Shown piece after piece: positions 34,868-43,744 of a stretch of 64,000 bases of DNA. The translations under genes and the position numbers were made by a program. The notes under the pieces were generated by a model that made no database searches, was not told where the DNA came from, and saw only the letters and a program-made list of their open reading frames with translations. Origin of the DNA: CAZAYP01 sp964489425 [NCBI: uncultured Verrucomicrobiota bacterium] (GTDB taxonomy: Bacteria > Verrucomicrobiota > Kiritimatiellia > RZYC01). Location: assembly GCA_964489425.1 (NCBI GenBank), contig CAZAYP010000001.1, positions 62,001 through 126,000 of the forward strand. The letters are read 5' to 3'. Position 1 is the stretch's first letter; each line of letters starts with the position of its first letter.

Positions 34868-35764
34868 CTACTCGACTGGCGGCGCAGCGCGATGTTCGAA
34901 GACCAGCCTGGAGACCGCGCTGATGACGCGGTCCGACTCCTCGCGCGTGCTGTTCCGGCTCATGACGCAGAGGATGTAAGGCCGGCCGGGCAGGTACACG
35001 ATCCCGCAGTCGTGAAAGTCGCCGGCGGCAGCGTTGAACCCCACCTTGTGGGCCACGGGAATGTCGCGCGGCAGGGGCTGGCAAAGCTGGCTTTCATACA
35101 CGGTCTGCTGCATCAAGCCCAGCAGGTAGCGGCTGTGGTCAGGCGAAAGAAACGTCGCCGCGTGCAGGCACCGTAAAGCCGCCGCCATCTGCCGCGGGCT
35201 GATCGGCGGCAGGTAGTTGCGCGGCTGGCCCGGCGCGGCATGGGGCAGGCCCAGGCCTTGCAGCGCGGCCTGGAAATCGGCCCCGTTGAAGACCCGGGCC
35301 AGGACGAACGAAGCGGTGTTGTCGGAATAGCGGATCAGGCGGTCCAGCATTTCCCGCACCGTGACGGTGTCGCCCGGCCGCTTTTCGATGGGCACGGGAA
35401 CGTTGGTGTCGATGTCCTGCGGCCGCAGCACGAGCTGGTCGTCCAAGGCCAGGCGCCCTTGCTCCACATTCTTCAGCACCGCGGCCATGACCGCGATCTT
35501 AAGCAAGCTCCACGCGTTGTAGGTTGCATCCGGATCAATGCCCAGGCTTTCCCCGCTAACCAAGTCTTCCAAGTAAACGCTGAAATGTCCCTGGACCTGG
35601 AAGATCAGCGTATTGGCCACCTCGGGCGCCAATGCATCAGGCCATGCGATGGACTCGGCAGCGGCCAGCGACCGGCCCATGGCAAAAACAAAAACCGCCA
35701 GGCCCATCCGCAGCAAGGCGGCCGGTCGGCCACGGGCGGCCACTGGCTCATACCATTTCCGCAT
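34868..35764 (-). CDS. Class A beta-lactamase-like serine hydrolase
   Basis: This 298-residue protein has SLLK (S86-K89, the nucleophile motif S-x-x-K) and SDN (S147-N149). At the third site it has K240-V-G, where class A enzymes have K-T/S-G. I see no clear omega-loop glutamate (Glu166 equivalent). A signal peptide lies around residues 20-36 (MGLAVFVFAMGRSLAAA), so the protein is periplasmic or anchored. The altered third motif and missing glutamate make true beta-lactamase activity doubtful; a DD-peptidase or other esterase role is as likely. The first ATG (35764) lies inside an inverted repeat and has no ribosome site; the ATG at 35707, where the signal peptide starts, may be the real start. 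Confidence 0.75.
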   Translation of the reverse strand: MRKWYEPVAARGRPAALLRMGLAVFVFAMGRSLAAAESIAWPDALAPEVANTLIFQVQGHFSVYLEDLVSGESLGIDPDATYNAWSLLKIAVMAAVLKNVEQGRLALDDQLVLRPQDIDTNVPVPIEKRPGDTVTVREMLDRLIRYSDNTASFVLARVFNGADFQAALQGLGLPHAAPGQPRNYLPPISPRQMAAALRCLHAATFLSPDHSRYLLGLMQQTVYESQLCQPLPRDIPVAHKVGFNAAAGDFHDCGIVYLPGRPYILCVMSRNSTREESDRVISAVSRLVFEHRAAPPVE

Positions 35765-35787
35765 GAGGATCGGTACTTATCTGGGCT

Positions 35788-35808
35788 CCCCGCCTTTTTA
35801 AGGCGGGG
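35788..35808. repeat. Perfect 9-bp stem hairpin
   Basis: CCCCGCCTT-TTT-AAGGCGGGG, a symmetric hairpin inside the MITE-like element upstream of the serine hydrolase. Confidence 0.7.
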
Positions 35809-35897
35809 GGGACCCGAAGGGTGGGGCGGTTGTTCCGGGTTCCACCCACCGTGATATCGGGGCGCGGACCATCCACAACCACCCCGGCCTGCGGCCA

Positions 35898-35918
35898 CCC
35901 CTCCTTGCAAAGGAGGGG
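35898..35918. repeat. Perfect 9-bp stem hairpin
   Basis: CCCCTCCTT-GCA-AAGGAGGGG, the second hairpin of the MITE-like element. It has the same architecture as the first (9-bp stem, 3-nt loop). Confidence 0.7.
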
Positions 35919-36018
35919 AGCTTGTATGCTTGTTCTCATGCGAAAATGGTATCAGACCCGCGGATGCAGACAGCTATAGGGAGTTGCAGAATGATTATCC
36001 GTTATCGGCGCCATGCTT

Positions 36019-37461
36019 TCACCGGCTGAAATCTTTCAAGTGTCCCAGCACGGCCTTGGCGCCGCGCCAGAGGTACGAGGGATCGTGCAGATTTTTCAGG
36101 GCCTGGCGCAGCATGTACTGCGGCGTCAGGAACGAGCGGTACACGCCGTTGCACATCTCGATGACTTCTTCGTTGCTCATGTCCGGCAACTGGATGACCG
36201 TGCCGCGCATGTCGTATTTCTCGTACTCGTCCGGCGCGAACCGCAGCAGGCCGTGCTGGATGACGTAATCGTTCATGGGCGTGCCCGGGTACGGCACCAC
36301 GATCGTGGCCTGGAGCATCTCGGCGCTACCTTCAGCCATGAGCCGGCGGGCCAGATCGAGGGTGCGTTGCGCGTCGGCCCGCGTCTCCCAGGGGTAACCG
36401 ACCATCACGGTCAGGTGCACGTCGATGCCGGCGCGGGCCGCGTTGCGGCACCCGGTAACGATATGGTCCACGGTCGTGCCCTTGTTGATCTTGTCCAGCG
36501 TGGCCTGGTTGGCGGATTCCAGGCCGCTCTTGATCTTGCGGAACCCGGCGCGCTTCATCAGCCTTGGGAGTTCTGGATCGGTCAGGTAGTCGAACCGCAT
36601 GTTGCAGGAAAACAGGATCTCCTTGTGGTAACCGCGCGCCATCATGCCGGCGCAAAATTCGCGCAGCCACGCGCCACCCGGGATCGTGCCGGAGTCGTCG
36701 AATATTTCGCGCGCGCCATCATGTTCGATCAGGTGCCCGATCTCGTCCAGCGTCCGCTCCACGGTCATGGTGCGGAACTTCGGGAAAATGACCTGCCACG
36801 CGCAAAACGTACAGCGGCCCCATGGACAGTCGCGGCCTTCCATCATGTAGAAGAAGGGCTGGCGCTTTTTCCACTTTTCGCCGTAGAGGTGCGCCTTGGT
36901 CAACTGCCGGTCGATGAACGGCAGGGTGTTCAGGTCGTGGTTCAATTCGAACCGGCCGGTGCTCTTGATCTCCGCCCCATCGCGGAAATACCAACCGGGC
37001 TCGAGCGCCGCGCCGGTGTCCAGGTGGCGCGCCAGGTTGAGCAGCATGAAATCATAGTCGCCGCCGGTGAGCACGTAATCCACGCGCGAGCGCCGCAAGG
37101 TTTCTTCGGGCAGGGCGGTGACGTGGTCGCCCATCAGCACGATTTTCGCCGCCGGGAACCGCTGTTTCAGGTTGTCGGCGATCTGCCAGTGCAGCTTGAC
37201 CACCGGCGTCTTGGTCTCCATGGCGATGATATCCGGCTGCTCATGGTCCATGAGCGCGCAAAACTCGTCCGCCGTCTTTTTTTCCGTGATGTGGTCGGCC
37301 CAGACCACGGCGAATCCTTGCTGGCGCAAGAGAGTGGCGGCCGAGGCGGCGACCACCGGGTAAATGAAAGATTCCGCGTGGTACCACTGGAACTGGCGGT
37401 TCTGGGTCAGCATGGGGCTGCCCTTGCCGGCCAGGGGGGGGTACGCGATGGCGATTTTCAT
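36019..37461 (-). CDS. B12-binding-domain radical SAM protein
   Basis: This 480-residue protein has an N-terminal Rossmann domain of the cobalamin-binding type (about 1-150; 'MKIAIAYPPLAGKG', 'KIVLMGDHVTALPEETLR'), then a radical SAM barrel with the cluster motif 'DCPWGRCTFCAW' (C-x4-C-x2-C, near residue 215) and 'SGLESANQATLDKINKGTT'. Such enzymes use a 5'-deoxyadenosyl radical, often with B12, for methylation or ring chemistry; hopanoid and phosphonate enzymes are known cases. It is the last gene of the glycan cluster, so it may modify a sugar or lipid carrier. An in-frame ATG at 37479 overlaps the upstream gene; 37461 matches family N-termini. Confidence 0.85.
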   Translation of the reverse strand: MKIAIAYPPLAGKGSPMLTQNRQFQWYHAESFIYPVVAASAATLLRQQGFAVVWADHITEKKTADEFCALMDHEQPDIIAMETKTPVVKLHWQIADNLKQRFPAAKIVLMGDHVTALPEETLRRSRVDYVLTGGDYDFMLLNLARHLDTGAALEPGWYFRDGAEIKSTGRFELNHDLNTLPFIDRQLTKAHLYGEKWKKRQPFFYMMEGRDCPWGRCTFCAWQVIFPKFRTMTVERTLDEIGHLIEHDGAREIFDDSGTIPGGAWLREFCAGMMARGYHKEILFSCNMRFDYLTDPELPRLMKRAGFRKIKSGLESANQATLDKINKGTTVDHIVTGCRNAARAGIDVHLTVMVGYPWETRADAQRTLDLARRLMAEGSAEMLQATIVVPYPGTPMNDYVIQHGLLRFAPDEYEKYDMRGTVIQLPDMSNEEVIEMCNGVYRSFLTPQYMLRQALKNLHDPSYLWRGAKAVLGHLKDFSR

Positions 37462-37471
37462 GGGGCGCCGC

Positions 37472-38245
37472 TCAGCCATCGTGCATCTCGATGCGGGTGA
37501 TCTTCATTTTTTCCGGATCGATTTTGGCCGCGCAATGCGTCACCAGCTTGTCCATGTCGTAGCCCTGGGCACGCAGGTGGCTGTTGATGTGGAACTCGGC
37601 GGAGAGGTATTCAATCCGGTCCAGGACACTGCACCGCGTGAGGACTTCATGTTCGGCGCCCTCGCAGTCAATCTTCAGCATGCGGCAGCGGACGATCTGG
37701 TTTTTCTGGAACACGTCGTCCAGGGTGGTGGAAGCGATGGTGTGGTATTCATGGCCGACCGGGCGCAGGTCGCGCAAGCAACCGGTCGCGCCGGCGGGGC
37801 AGACCGCGTTCATCACCATGGGGAACGGGCGCCCATCAGCCGTGATCGCCAGGTTGAACGGCCGCACGTTGGTCACCTGGTTGAGGCGCAGGTTCAGGAC
37901 CAGGTGGCGGAAATTGCTCGGGATCGGTTCAAACGCATAAATGGTCACATCCGGCCGGCGTTTGGCCAGGTAAATGGACACCATGCCCACGTTGGCGCCG
38001 ACGTCAATGACCACGTCGCCGGCCTGGAAGGGAATTTTATCGATTTGATAATCGTCCTGCTCCAGTTCCCGCGCGATCACATCCACGGCAATCGAAGAGT
38101 TCAGGTCCAGCACTTCCAACTCCAGGCCCTGGATGACGTAATGCCGCAGGGTCGGTTGCGGCCGGTCCTGGTACAGGCCCTGGCGGGCGATGCGGAACGG
38201 GTGTCGGACCAGCAACTTCAGATCAGCCAGCGTCAATCCCTTCAT
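37472..38245 (-). CDS. FkbM-family methyltransferase
   Basis: This 257-residue protein has 'AGDVVIDVGANVGMVSIYLAK' (SAM site, about 83-103), 'VTIYAFEPIPSNFRHLVLNL', 'VRCRMLKIDCEGAEHEVL' and 'IEYLSAEFH', the FkbM series. FkbM-type enzymes O-methylate polyketide or glycan hydroxyls, and homologues are common in polysaccharide clusters. A roughly 75-residue N-terminal extension lacks a signal peptide. It ends 8 nt inside the longer radical SAM frame and starts 20 nt after the GT4 gene. A second FkbM gene lies at 53,140. Confidence 0.87.
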   Translation of the reverse strand: MKGLTLADLKLLVRHPFRIARQGLYQDRPQPTLRHYVIQGLELEVLDLNSSIAVDVIARELEQDDYQIDKIPFQAGDVVIDVGANVGMVSIYLAKRRPDVTIYAFEPIPSNFRHLVLNLRLNQVTNVRPFNLAITADGRPFPMVMNAVCPAGATGCLRDLRPVGHEYHTIASTTLDDVFQKNQIVRCRMLKIDCEGAEHEVLTRCSVLDRIEYLSAEFHINSHLRAQGYDMDKLVTHCAAKIDPEKMKITRIEMHDG

Positions 38246-38265
38246 GCGTTCATCTCCTGTAGGAT

Positions 38266-39411
38266 TTAGTGCCCCTGCAACAATTGTTCATACACGGCCA
38301 GCACCCCGCGGGCGCAGCGTTCCCACGAAAAGAAACGCGCGCGCTCCACGCAGCGCTGCCGCAGGTCCGCCAGCGTGGCCGGCGCCTGCAGCAACCGCAG
38401 CAGGGCCATGCCGATTTCCGCCGGGCTGGCCGGGTTCACCATCTGGCCGGCCGACCCGACCACTTCCGGGAGCGAGTCCACGTTGGACACCAGCACCGGC
38501 GTACCGCAGGCCATGGCTTCCACCACCGGCAAGCCAAACCCTTCTTTGAAGGACACGGCCACAAACAAGTCCGCCATCTGGTACACGTGGGGCAGGTCGT
38601 CGTCCGCCACGTAGCCGGGGAACAGCACCTGGCCGGCCAGTCCCAGTTGCTGGGCCTCGCGCGCGGCCTCGTCGAAAAAGCGATCGCGCACGCCGACCAT
38701 GACGAGCGGCATGGGCGCGTCGGCCAGGTGCCGGTACAGCTGGTAGCCGCGGATCATGCCCCGCCAGTTCTTGTGCGGCCGGGAGTTGCCCACGTTCAGC
38801 AGGTACCGCGCGGGCAGGCCGTACTTGCGCCGCACCCGGTCGCGGGCGGCATCGTCCCGCCGATCGTTGAAGTGGGAATCCACGCCGTTATAGACCACGG
38901 TGATGCGGTCGGCGGGCAGGTGGTAGGTGCGCATGATGTCCTGGCGCGTGGCTTCGGATACGGCGATGATATGGCGCGCGCGGCGCATGCTCATCTTGTA
39001 GGCGAGGCGATAGAACAACGCGATCACCGTGGCCACGGGTTCCGGCCGCTTGCCGGAAAAGCCCTCCACCTTGATCGCCTGCAAATCATGCACGGTAACG
39101 ATCGTCGGCGCCGGGATCCGCAAAGGCATGACCGGGAACAGCGCATGGAACAGGTCCAGGCGCTGGCGCTGGACGGCGTCTTCCATGAAAAACCACGTAC
39201 CCAGCGACACGGGCTTGGGACGGCACGACACCTCGCGCACGCGGCTGCCGGCCGCGCCCAGGGCTTCCCCATAATCCGCGCGCTTAAACACCACGAACTC
39301 ATGGTCTGACGGGAGGCTGGCCAGGTGCCGCACCAGGTTCAGGCTGACCCGGCCGATGCCGTGGAAGTGGTCGGCGTAAATATAGCGGGCGTCTAATCCG
39401 ATCCGTGCCAT
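38266..39411 (-). CDS. Family 4 glycosyltransferase
   Basis: This 381-residue GT-B retaining transferase has 'MARIGLDARYIYADHFHGIG' (acceptor domain), 'YLLNVGNSRPHKNWRGMIRGY', and donor motif 'EGFGLPVVEAMACGTPVLVSN' (E-x7-E). It likely adds mannose-, rhamnose- or glucose-type units to the surface glycan at the cytoplasmic face. It is followed by the FkbM gene (20 nt) and preceded by the epimerase (7 nt). Confidence 0.9.
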   Translation of the reverse strand: MARIGLDARYIYADHFHGIGRVSLNLVRHLASLPSDHEFVVFKRADYGEALGAAGSRVREVSCRPKPVSLGTWFFMEDAVQRQRLDLFHALFPVMPLRIPAPTIVTVHDLQAIKVEGFSGKRPEPVATVIALFYRLAYKMSMRRARHIIAVSEATRQDIMRTYHLPADRITVVYNGVDSHFNDRRDDAARDRVRRKYGLPARYLLNVGNSRPHKNWRGMIRGYQLYRHLADAPMPLVMVGVRDRFFDEAAREAQQLGLAGQVLFPGYVADDDLPHVYQMADLFVAVSFKEGFGLPVVEAMACGTPVLVSNVDSLPEVVGSAGQMVNPASPAEIGMALLRLLQAPATLADLRQRCVERARFFSWERCARGVLAVYEQLLQGH

Positions 39412-39418
39412 GGATACC

Positions 39419-40432
39419 TCAGCAGATGCCCTGGGTGTTCAGCCAGGCCGCGGTACGGGCGCAGCCCGCGGCTATATCAAAGGCCGGGGCATAGCCCAGC
39501 CGCGCCCGGATTTTATCCGTGGACACGATGTCCACGCTATGCGATGTCCAGAACACCGTGGTGCGGGTGAAAAAGGGTTTGCGCGTGGCCGGTGAGACAA
39601 TGGGCCAGAACGGGAACACCTTGGCCGTGTACTCGAAGGTTAGCCCAATCAACATGGCCAACGGCACCGGGATATGGACAAACCAGACCCGCACCCCCAT
39701 GGAAGCGGCCACGTGGGCCACCATCTCGCGGACCGTGTAAGAGCGCTGGCCGGAGATGTAGAACAGCTCTCCTGCGGCCGCCGGTTGTTCGCCGCACAGT
39801 CGCAGCCCCTGCACCGCATCCTCCACGAAGCAAAACTCCATTAAGGACCGGCCGGATCCGATCAACGGATAAAACCGGCGCTTGACCATGCGGAACAGTT
39901 TGGGCACCAGGATGTCCGTTCCCGGGCCATAGATCATGGGCAGGCGGGCCACCACGGATTCAAAAGTCCAGGGTCCCTGCAGCACCAATCGCTCCGCTTC
40001 CAGCTTGCTGCGGCCATAGTTGTTGACCGGGTGGGGCGGCTCCTCCTCGCGCCGTGGATGCACGCCATCGCCGAAGCCCGCCGCCTCCACGGTGGACACG
40101 AACACGAAGCGCCGCACGCCGGCTTGCTGCGCCGCGCGCAGCAGGTACAGCGTGCCCAGCACGTTGACGCGCCAGAAGTCGTCCCAGGTTTTGCTGAGGA
40201 TGTTGCGCGGGATTGCCGCCAGGTGATACACCACCTCGACCCCGTCCACCAGGCCCTGGGTCGTCGCCGGATCGGCCAGGTCCCCTACCCGCCAGTCCAG
40301 GGCCGCCGGGTCCAAGTCATGGAGCGCGTACGTGCCAAAGGCCAGGGCGCGCACCTCGTGCCCGGCACGCACCAGCGACCGTACCAGGTGCTGCCCGATG
40401 AACCCATTAGCGCCAGTGACCAGGGTTTTCAC
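39419..40432 (-). CDS. NAD-dependent sugar epimerase/dehydratase (SDR)
   Basis: This 337-residue extended SDR starts at a GTG overlapping the upstream GT4 stop (GTGA). It has 'LVTGANGFIGQHLVRSLV', 'VYHLAAIPRN' and catalytic 'YGRSK' (Y-x3-K), plus 'YISGQRSYTVREMV', a late motif of nucleotide-sugar epimerases. It would act on a UDP-, GDP- or dTDP-sugar in the cytoplasm. Frame residues upstream of the GTG lie inside the GT4 gene and were dropped. The reaction is not determinable from sequence. Confidence 0.88.
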   Translation of the reverse strand: MKTLVTGANGFIGQHLVRSLVRAGHEVRALAFGTYALHDLDPAALDWRVGDLADPATTQGLVDGVEVVYHLAAIPRNILSKTWDDFWRVNVLGTLYLLRAAQQAGVRRFVFVSTVEAAGFGDGVHPRREEEPPHPVNNYGRSKLEAERLVLQGPWTFESVVARLPMIYGPGTDILVPKLFRMVKRRFYPLIGSGRSLMEFCFVEDAVQGLRLCGEQPAAAGELFYISGQRSYTVREMVAHVAASMGVRVWFVHIPVPLAMLIGLTFEYTAKVFPFWPIVSPATRKPFFTRTTVFWTSHSVDIVSTDKIRARLGYAPAFDIAAGCARTAAWLNTQGIC

Positions 40433-41493
40433 GCTGGCAGCGCCCCGGCCAGGACATCCTGGTATTTTCGAAACACCTTGGCCCACGCATAGCGCTCCAC
40501 CACAAACTGGCGGCCCGCGGCGCCGAGTTGCGCGCACCGGGCGGGATCCGCGTAAAGCTGGACCAGGGCTTGGGCCAGGGCGGCGGCGTCAGACCGGGGA
40601 ATGCACACCCCGATCCCGCCCGTGGCTTCGCAGACGGCCGGGTCATCCGCATAGATAACCGGTTTGCCGCAGGCCATGCCTTCCAGCGCCGTGTAACCAT
40701 AACCTTCCTGCATCAGGGTGGGGAAAACCACGACATCCGCCTGCTGATAATACGGTGCAAGGGCTGCAACATTCGGATGGAATTCCACCGGCAAGCCGGC
40801 CGCGGCCTGACGCAGTTCCTCGTAATAGGCCCGATCCTCGATGTAGCCCGCGATCCACACCTTGATCCGGTTCAGCCATTCGGCGGGCAACTCCCGCAGT
40901 GCGGCCAATACGATATGCTGGCCCTTGCCCCGGGCAATCCGCGACGGATAGGATATGACCCACTTCTCGTTCGCGCACGACCGCGGGCTGAACGTGTCGG
41001 TATCCACGCCGTTGTGAATGAAGGATACGATGCCCCGGAGCGCCTCGTCCCGGACCAATTCACGGCAACTCGCCTGGCTGATCGCCACGATTCGGCGGGC
41101 GGCGCGCAACCGGCGCCGGGCCAATCCTTTTTTTACTCGTTCCATCCAGCCATGTTGATCGGCCGCTTTGCCAAAATTGAAATCGTAAAACAGGGTGACC
41201 GTGGGAATATCAGCATAGGTGGTTTCGATGTTGTTCGACAGCACGAGGTCCACCCCGCGGGCTTTCAAAATCTGATACCCCTGCCGCCGCAATATTTGAT
41301 AGTTCAGAAATTTATGGGTGGTCAGCGGGATGATATGCGCGCCAGGCGGCGGGACGCAGGCCGCGTTCTTCCACCCGGTCACCAGTTCGACGCGGTAATG
41401 TTGGGTGGCCTGCTGCCAGAGATTATAAATCACCGTTTCCCGGCCGCTGGTGACATCCGGCGGAAAATGGCGGGTAATGATGCCCAGCTTCAT
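40429..41493 (-). CDS. Family 4 glycosyltransferase
   Basis: In this 354-residue protein 'MKLGIITRHFPPDVTSGRET' opens the acceptor domain, 'WVISYPSRIARGKGQHIVLAAL' marks the domain linker, and 'EGYGYTALEGMACGKPVIYADD' is the donor E-x7-E motif. The start overlaps the next gene's TGA (ATGA). Part of the coding sequence (about 41,100-41,400) is visibly AT-richer than the neighbours. It is one of three consecutive GT4 genes in the same orientation. Confidence 0.9.
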   Translation of the reverse strand: MKLGIITRHFPPDVTSGRETVIYNLWQQATQHYRVELVTGWKNAACVPPPGAHIIPLTTHKFLNYQILRRQGYQILKARGVDLVLSNNIETTYADIPTVTLFYDFNFGKAADQHGWMERVKKGLARRRLRAARRIVAISQASCRELVRDEALRGIVSFIHNGVDTDTFSPRSCANEKWVISYPSRIARGKGQHIVLAALRELPAEWLNRIKVWIAGYIEDRAYYEELRQAAAGLPVEFHPNVAALAPYYQQADVVVFPTLMQEGYGYTALEGMACGKPVIYADDPAVCEATGGIGVCIPRSDAAALAQALVQLYADPARCAQLGAAGRQFVVERYAWAKVFRKYQDVLAGALPA

Positions 41494-42611
41494 ACATGCC
41501 GGCCCGGCTGGGCCGGGCGCTCCGCGGCGGCGGCTTGGTACACCTGCCAGGTCGCGGTGGCACACCGATCCCAAGTGAACGCCGCCGCCCGTTGCCGCCC
41601 CTGGGCGACGAGGTCGGCGCGCAAGGCCGGGGTCCGGATCAAGTCCAGCAATCCTTGCGCGATGGCAGCGGTGGAATACGGATCTACTTTCAACGCGGCA
41701 TCGCCCACCACCTCCGGCAGGCTGGTGACGTTGGAGGTTACCACCGGCGTGCCGCAAGCCATGGCCTCCAGCGGCGGCAGACCGAACCCCTCATACAGGG
41801 AGGGGAAGGCAAACACCGCGGCGGCGTTATACAGGGCGGGCAGATCGGCCGCCGGCACAAAGCCCACGTGGCGCAGGCGCGCGCCCAACCCGGCCTCCCG
41901 GCTGGCCCGGGCCAGGCTGTAGCGCCACCCGCCGCCGCCCGCCAGCACCAGATCGTGCGGCACCTGGCCGGCGATCTGCGCGAACGCCGCCACGAGCCGG
42001 TCCAGATTCTTGTGTGGCGCCAGGGTGGCCACGGACAGCACAAACGGCCGGCTTAATTCGTATTTTTCCCGCACCGCCGCCAAGGCTTCCGGGGCCAGGG
42101 TCCGAAACCGCGCGTTCACGCCCAGGGGAATGGCGACGACCCGCTGCGCGTCCAGGTCCGGGTAACGGGCGAGCACCGCATGCCGGACGTGTTCGGAAAT
42201 GGCAATGATCCGCGCGGCGCGATAGACCACGCGATCCTGGCAATACGTATGCGAGGCGCCATGCCAGCGGTTGTAATCTTCCGGGTGCTGGCTGCAATGG
42301 AGGTCATATATCGTCAGCACCATGGGGCACGGCGGCCGGAACGGCGCGTGCACGCCAGGCACATGCAGCACCTCGGCGCCGGCCGCCCGCGCGTCGCGCG
42401 GCAACTGATATTGCGTCCAGATCGTTTCCCGCCACAGCGTGTCCCACGCCCGCAGGACGCGGTGCGCGCGCCCGAAGCAAGGCGCATAGCCCGGCGTGAC
42501 CAGCTGCGCATCCGGCGCCACCCGGTGCAAGGCCGGCAGCAACTCCTCGATGTAAACAGCCGTGCCGTCCCGGGCGATCCGGGTGTGGGAAATATCGAGG
42601 GCGACCTTCAT
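41490..42611 (-). CDS. Family 4 glycosyltransferase
   Basis: This 373-residue protein starts MKVALDISHTRIARDGTAVY. It has 'RPFVLSVATLAPHKNLDRLV' and 'LYEGFGLPPLEAMACGTPVV', typical of mannosyl/rhamnosyl-type GT4 enzymes. Its ends overlap both neighbours by 4 nt. It is very similar in layout to the next gene upstream (42,608), so these two probably arose by duplication. Confidence 0.9.
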   Translation of the reverse strand: MKVALDISHTRIARDGTAVYIEELLPALHRVAPDAQLVTPGYAPCFGRAHRVLRAWDTLWRETIWTQYQLPRDARAAGAEVLHVPGVHAPFRPPCPMVLTIYDLHCSQHPEDYNRWHGASHTYCQDRVVYRAARIIAISEHVRHAVLARYPDLDAQRVVAIPLGVNARFRTLAPEALAAVREKYELSRPFVLSVATLAPHKNLDRLVAAFAQIAGQVPHDLVLAGGGGWRYSLARASREAGLGARLRHVGFVPAADLPALYNAAAVFAFPSLYEGFGLPPLEAMACGTPVVTSNVTSLPEVVGDAALKVDPYSTAAIAQGLLDLIRTPALRADLVAQGRQRAAAFTWDRCATATWQVYQAAAAERPAQPGRHV

Positions 42612-43744
42612 CCCGCAGCCCCCCGGGCGGTCCCGCCGCGGGCCGCGGCGGCCACGCGCTCGTAGACCGCCCAGGTTTGTTGCGCGCAGCGATCCCAGCT
42701 GAATTCCCGCGCACGCCGCAGCCCGGCCGCGGCCAACTGCTGCCGCCACGCGGCATCCGTCAGCATGCGGCCCAGGCCCGCGGCAATGGACGCCACCGAA
42801 AGGGGATCTACCAGGCAACCGGCCGCCCCGACCACTTCCGGGATGCTGTTGGTGTTGGACGCCAGCACCGGCGTCCGGCAGGCCATGGCTTCGAGGGGCG
42901 GCAACCCGAACCCCTCGTTCAGGGACACAAACGCCAGCGCATCGGCCAGGCGGTACAGGCCCGGCAAATCGACCAGCGGCACATAGCCCAGGATCCGGAC
43001 CCGGTCCTCCAGGCGCAGGTCGCGGACCTGCTGCCGCAACGCGCCGGCCATCCCGTCATCTCCGCCCGCCAGAACCAACTGGTGCGGCACGCCGGCCGCC
43101 AACTGGTGGAACGCCGCCACCAACCGCTCCAGGTTCTTGCCATGGCGCAAGGCGCACACGGACAAGACCACTGGCGCCGCGAGTTGGTATTTCCGGCGCA
43201 CGCGGTCCGCCTCGCCTTCGGAGACCGGATGGAAGATCGGGTTGACCCCCAGCGGGATCGCGGTCACGCGCGCCGGTGCCACGCGCGGAAAATGGGCCTG
43301 CAAATCGCTTTTGACAAAATCGGAAATCGTGATGAGGTGATCCGCGCCACGCACGGCCTGGCGCAGGTAGAAACTGCTGGACATCCGGTTCCATGGCCGG
43401 AACAACTCCGGGTGCCGTAGCAGGGTCATGTCGTAGATCGTCGCTACGCAGGGGACGGCGCAGCGCAAGGAGTGCCAGAGGGCCGTGGCGTGGAACACCT
43501 GGACCTGGTGCTGGCGCAGGAGGCGGGGCAGACGGGTTTGGAACCATACGACCTCGCGCAGCAGGGTGTCATACACCCGGCCCCATTTATTCCGCCGCGA
43601 AAAGCGCGGCTGGTACTGCAGCTCGATCAGGCTGCCGGGCGGCACCTGGCGCCGCAGCGCGCTGACGATCTCGCGCACGTACGTGGCCATGCCGGCGCCT
43701 TCCACGCCGCAGGCCGAAGTGTCGATGGCTACCTTGATGCTCAT
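42608..43744 (-). CDS. Family 4 glycosyltransferase
   Basis: This 378-residue protein starts MSIKVAIDTSACGVEGAGMA. It has 'APVVLSVCALRHGKNLERLV' and donor motif 'LNEGFGLPPLEAMACRTPVL'. Same family and order of motifs as the downstream paralogue, with which it overlaps by 4 nt. The last residues are Arg/Ala-rich. Confidence 0.9.
   Translation of the reverse strand: MSIKVAIDTSACGVEGAGMATYVREIVSALRRQVPPGSLIELQYQPRFSRRNKWGRVYDTLLREVVWFQTRLPRLLRQHQVQVFHATALWHSLRCAVPCVATIYDMTLLRHPELFRPWNRMSSSFYLRQAVRGADHLITISDFVKSDLQAHFPRVAPARVTAIPLGVNPIFHPVSEGEADRVRRKYQLAAPVVLSVCALRHGKNLERLVAAFHQLAAGVPHQLVLAGGDDGMAGALRQQVRDLRLEDRVRILGYVPLVDLPGLYRLADALAFVSLNEGFGLPPLEAMACRTPVLASNTNSIPEVVGAAGCLVDPLSVASIAAGLGRMLTDAAWRQQLAAAGLRRAREFSWDRCAQQTWAVYERVAAAARGGTARGAAG

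Larger units (their letters stand above)
35748..35954. mobile_element. MITE-like non-coding element with terminal inverted repeats
   Basis: The ends TCATACCATTTCCGCATGAG (35748-35767) and CTCATGCGAAAATGGTATCA (35935-35954) are inverted repeats matching at 18 of 20 positions, 207 bp outer to outer. Inside are two strong palindromes: CCCCGCCTT/AAGGCGGGG with a TTT loop (35788-35808) and CCCCTCCTT/AAGGAGGGG with a GCA loop (35898-35918). There is no coding frame. The layout fits a miniature inverted-repeat element or a folded-RNA repeat. The left repeat supplies the apparent ATG and first five codons of the serine hydrolase, and the right repeat carries the same codons (M-R-K-W-Y) on the other strand. 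Confidence 0.6.
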
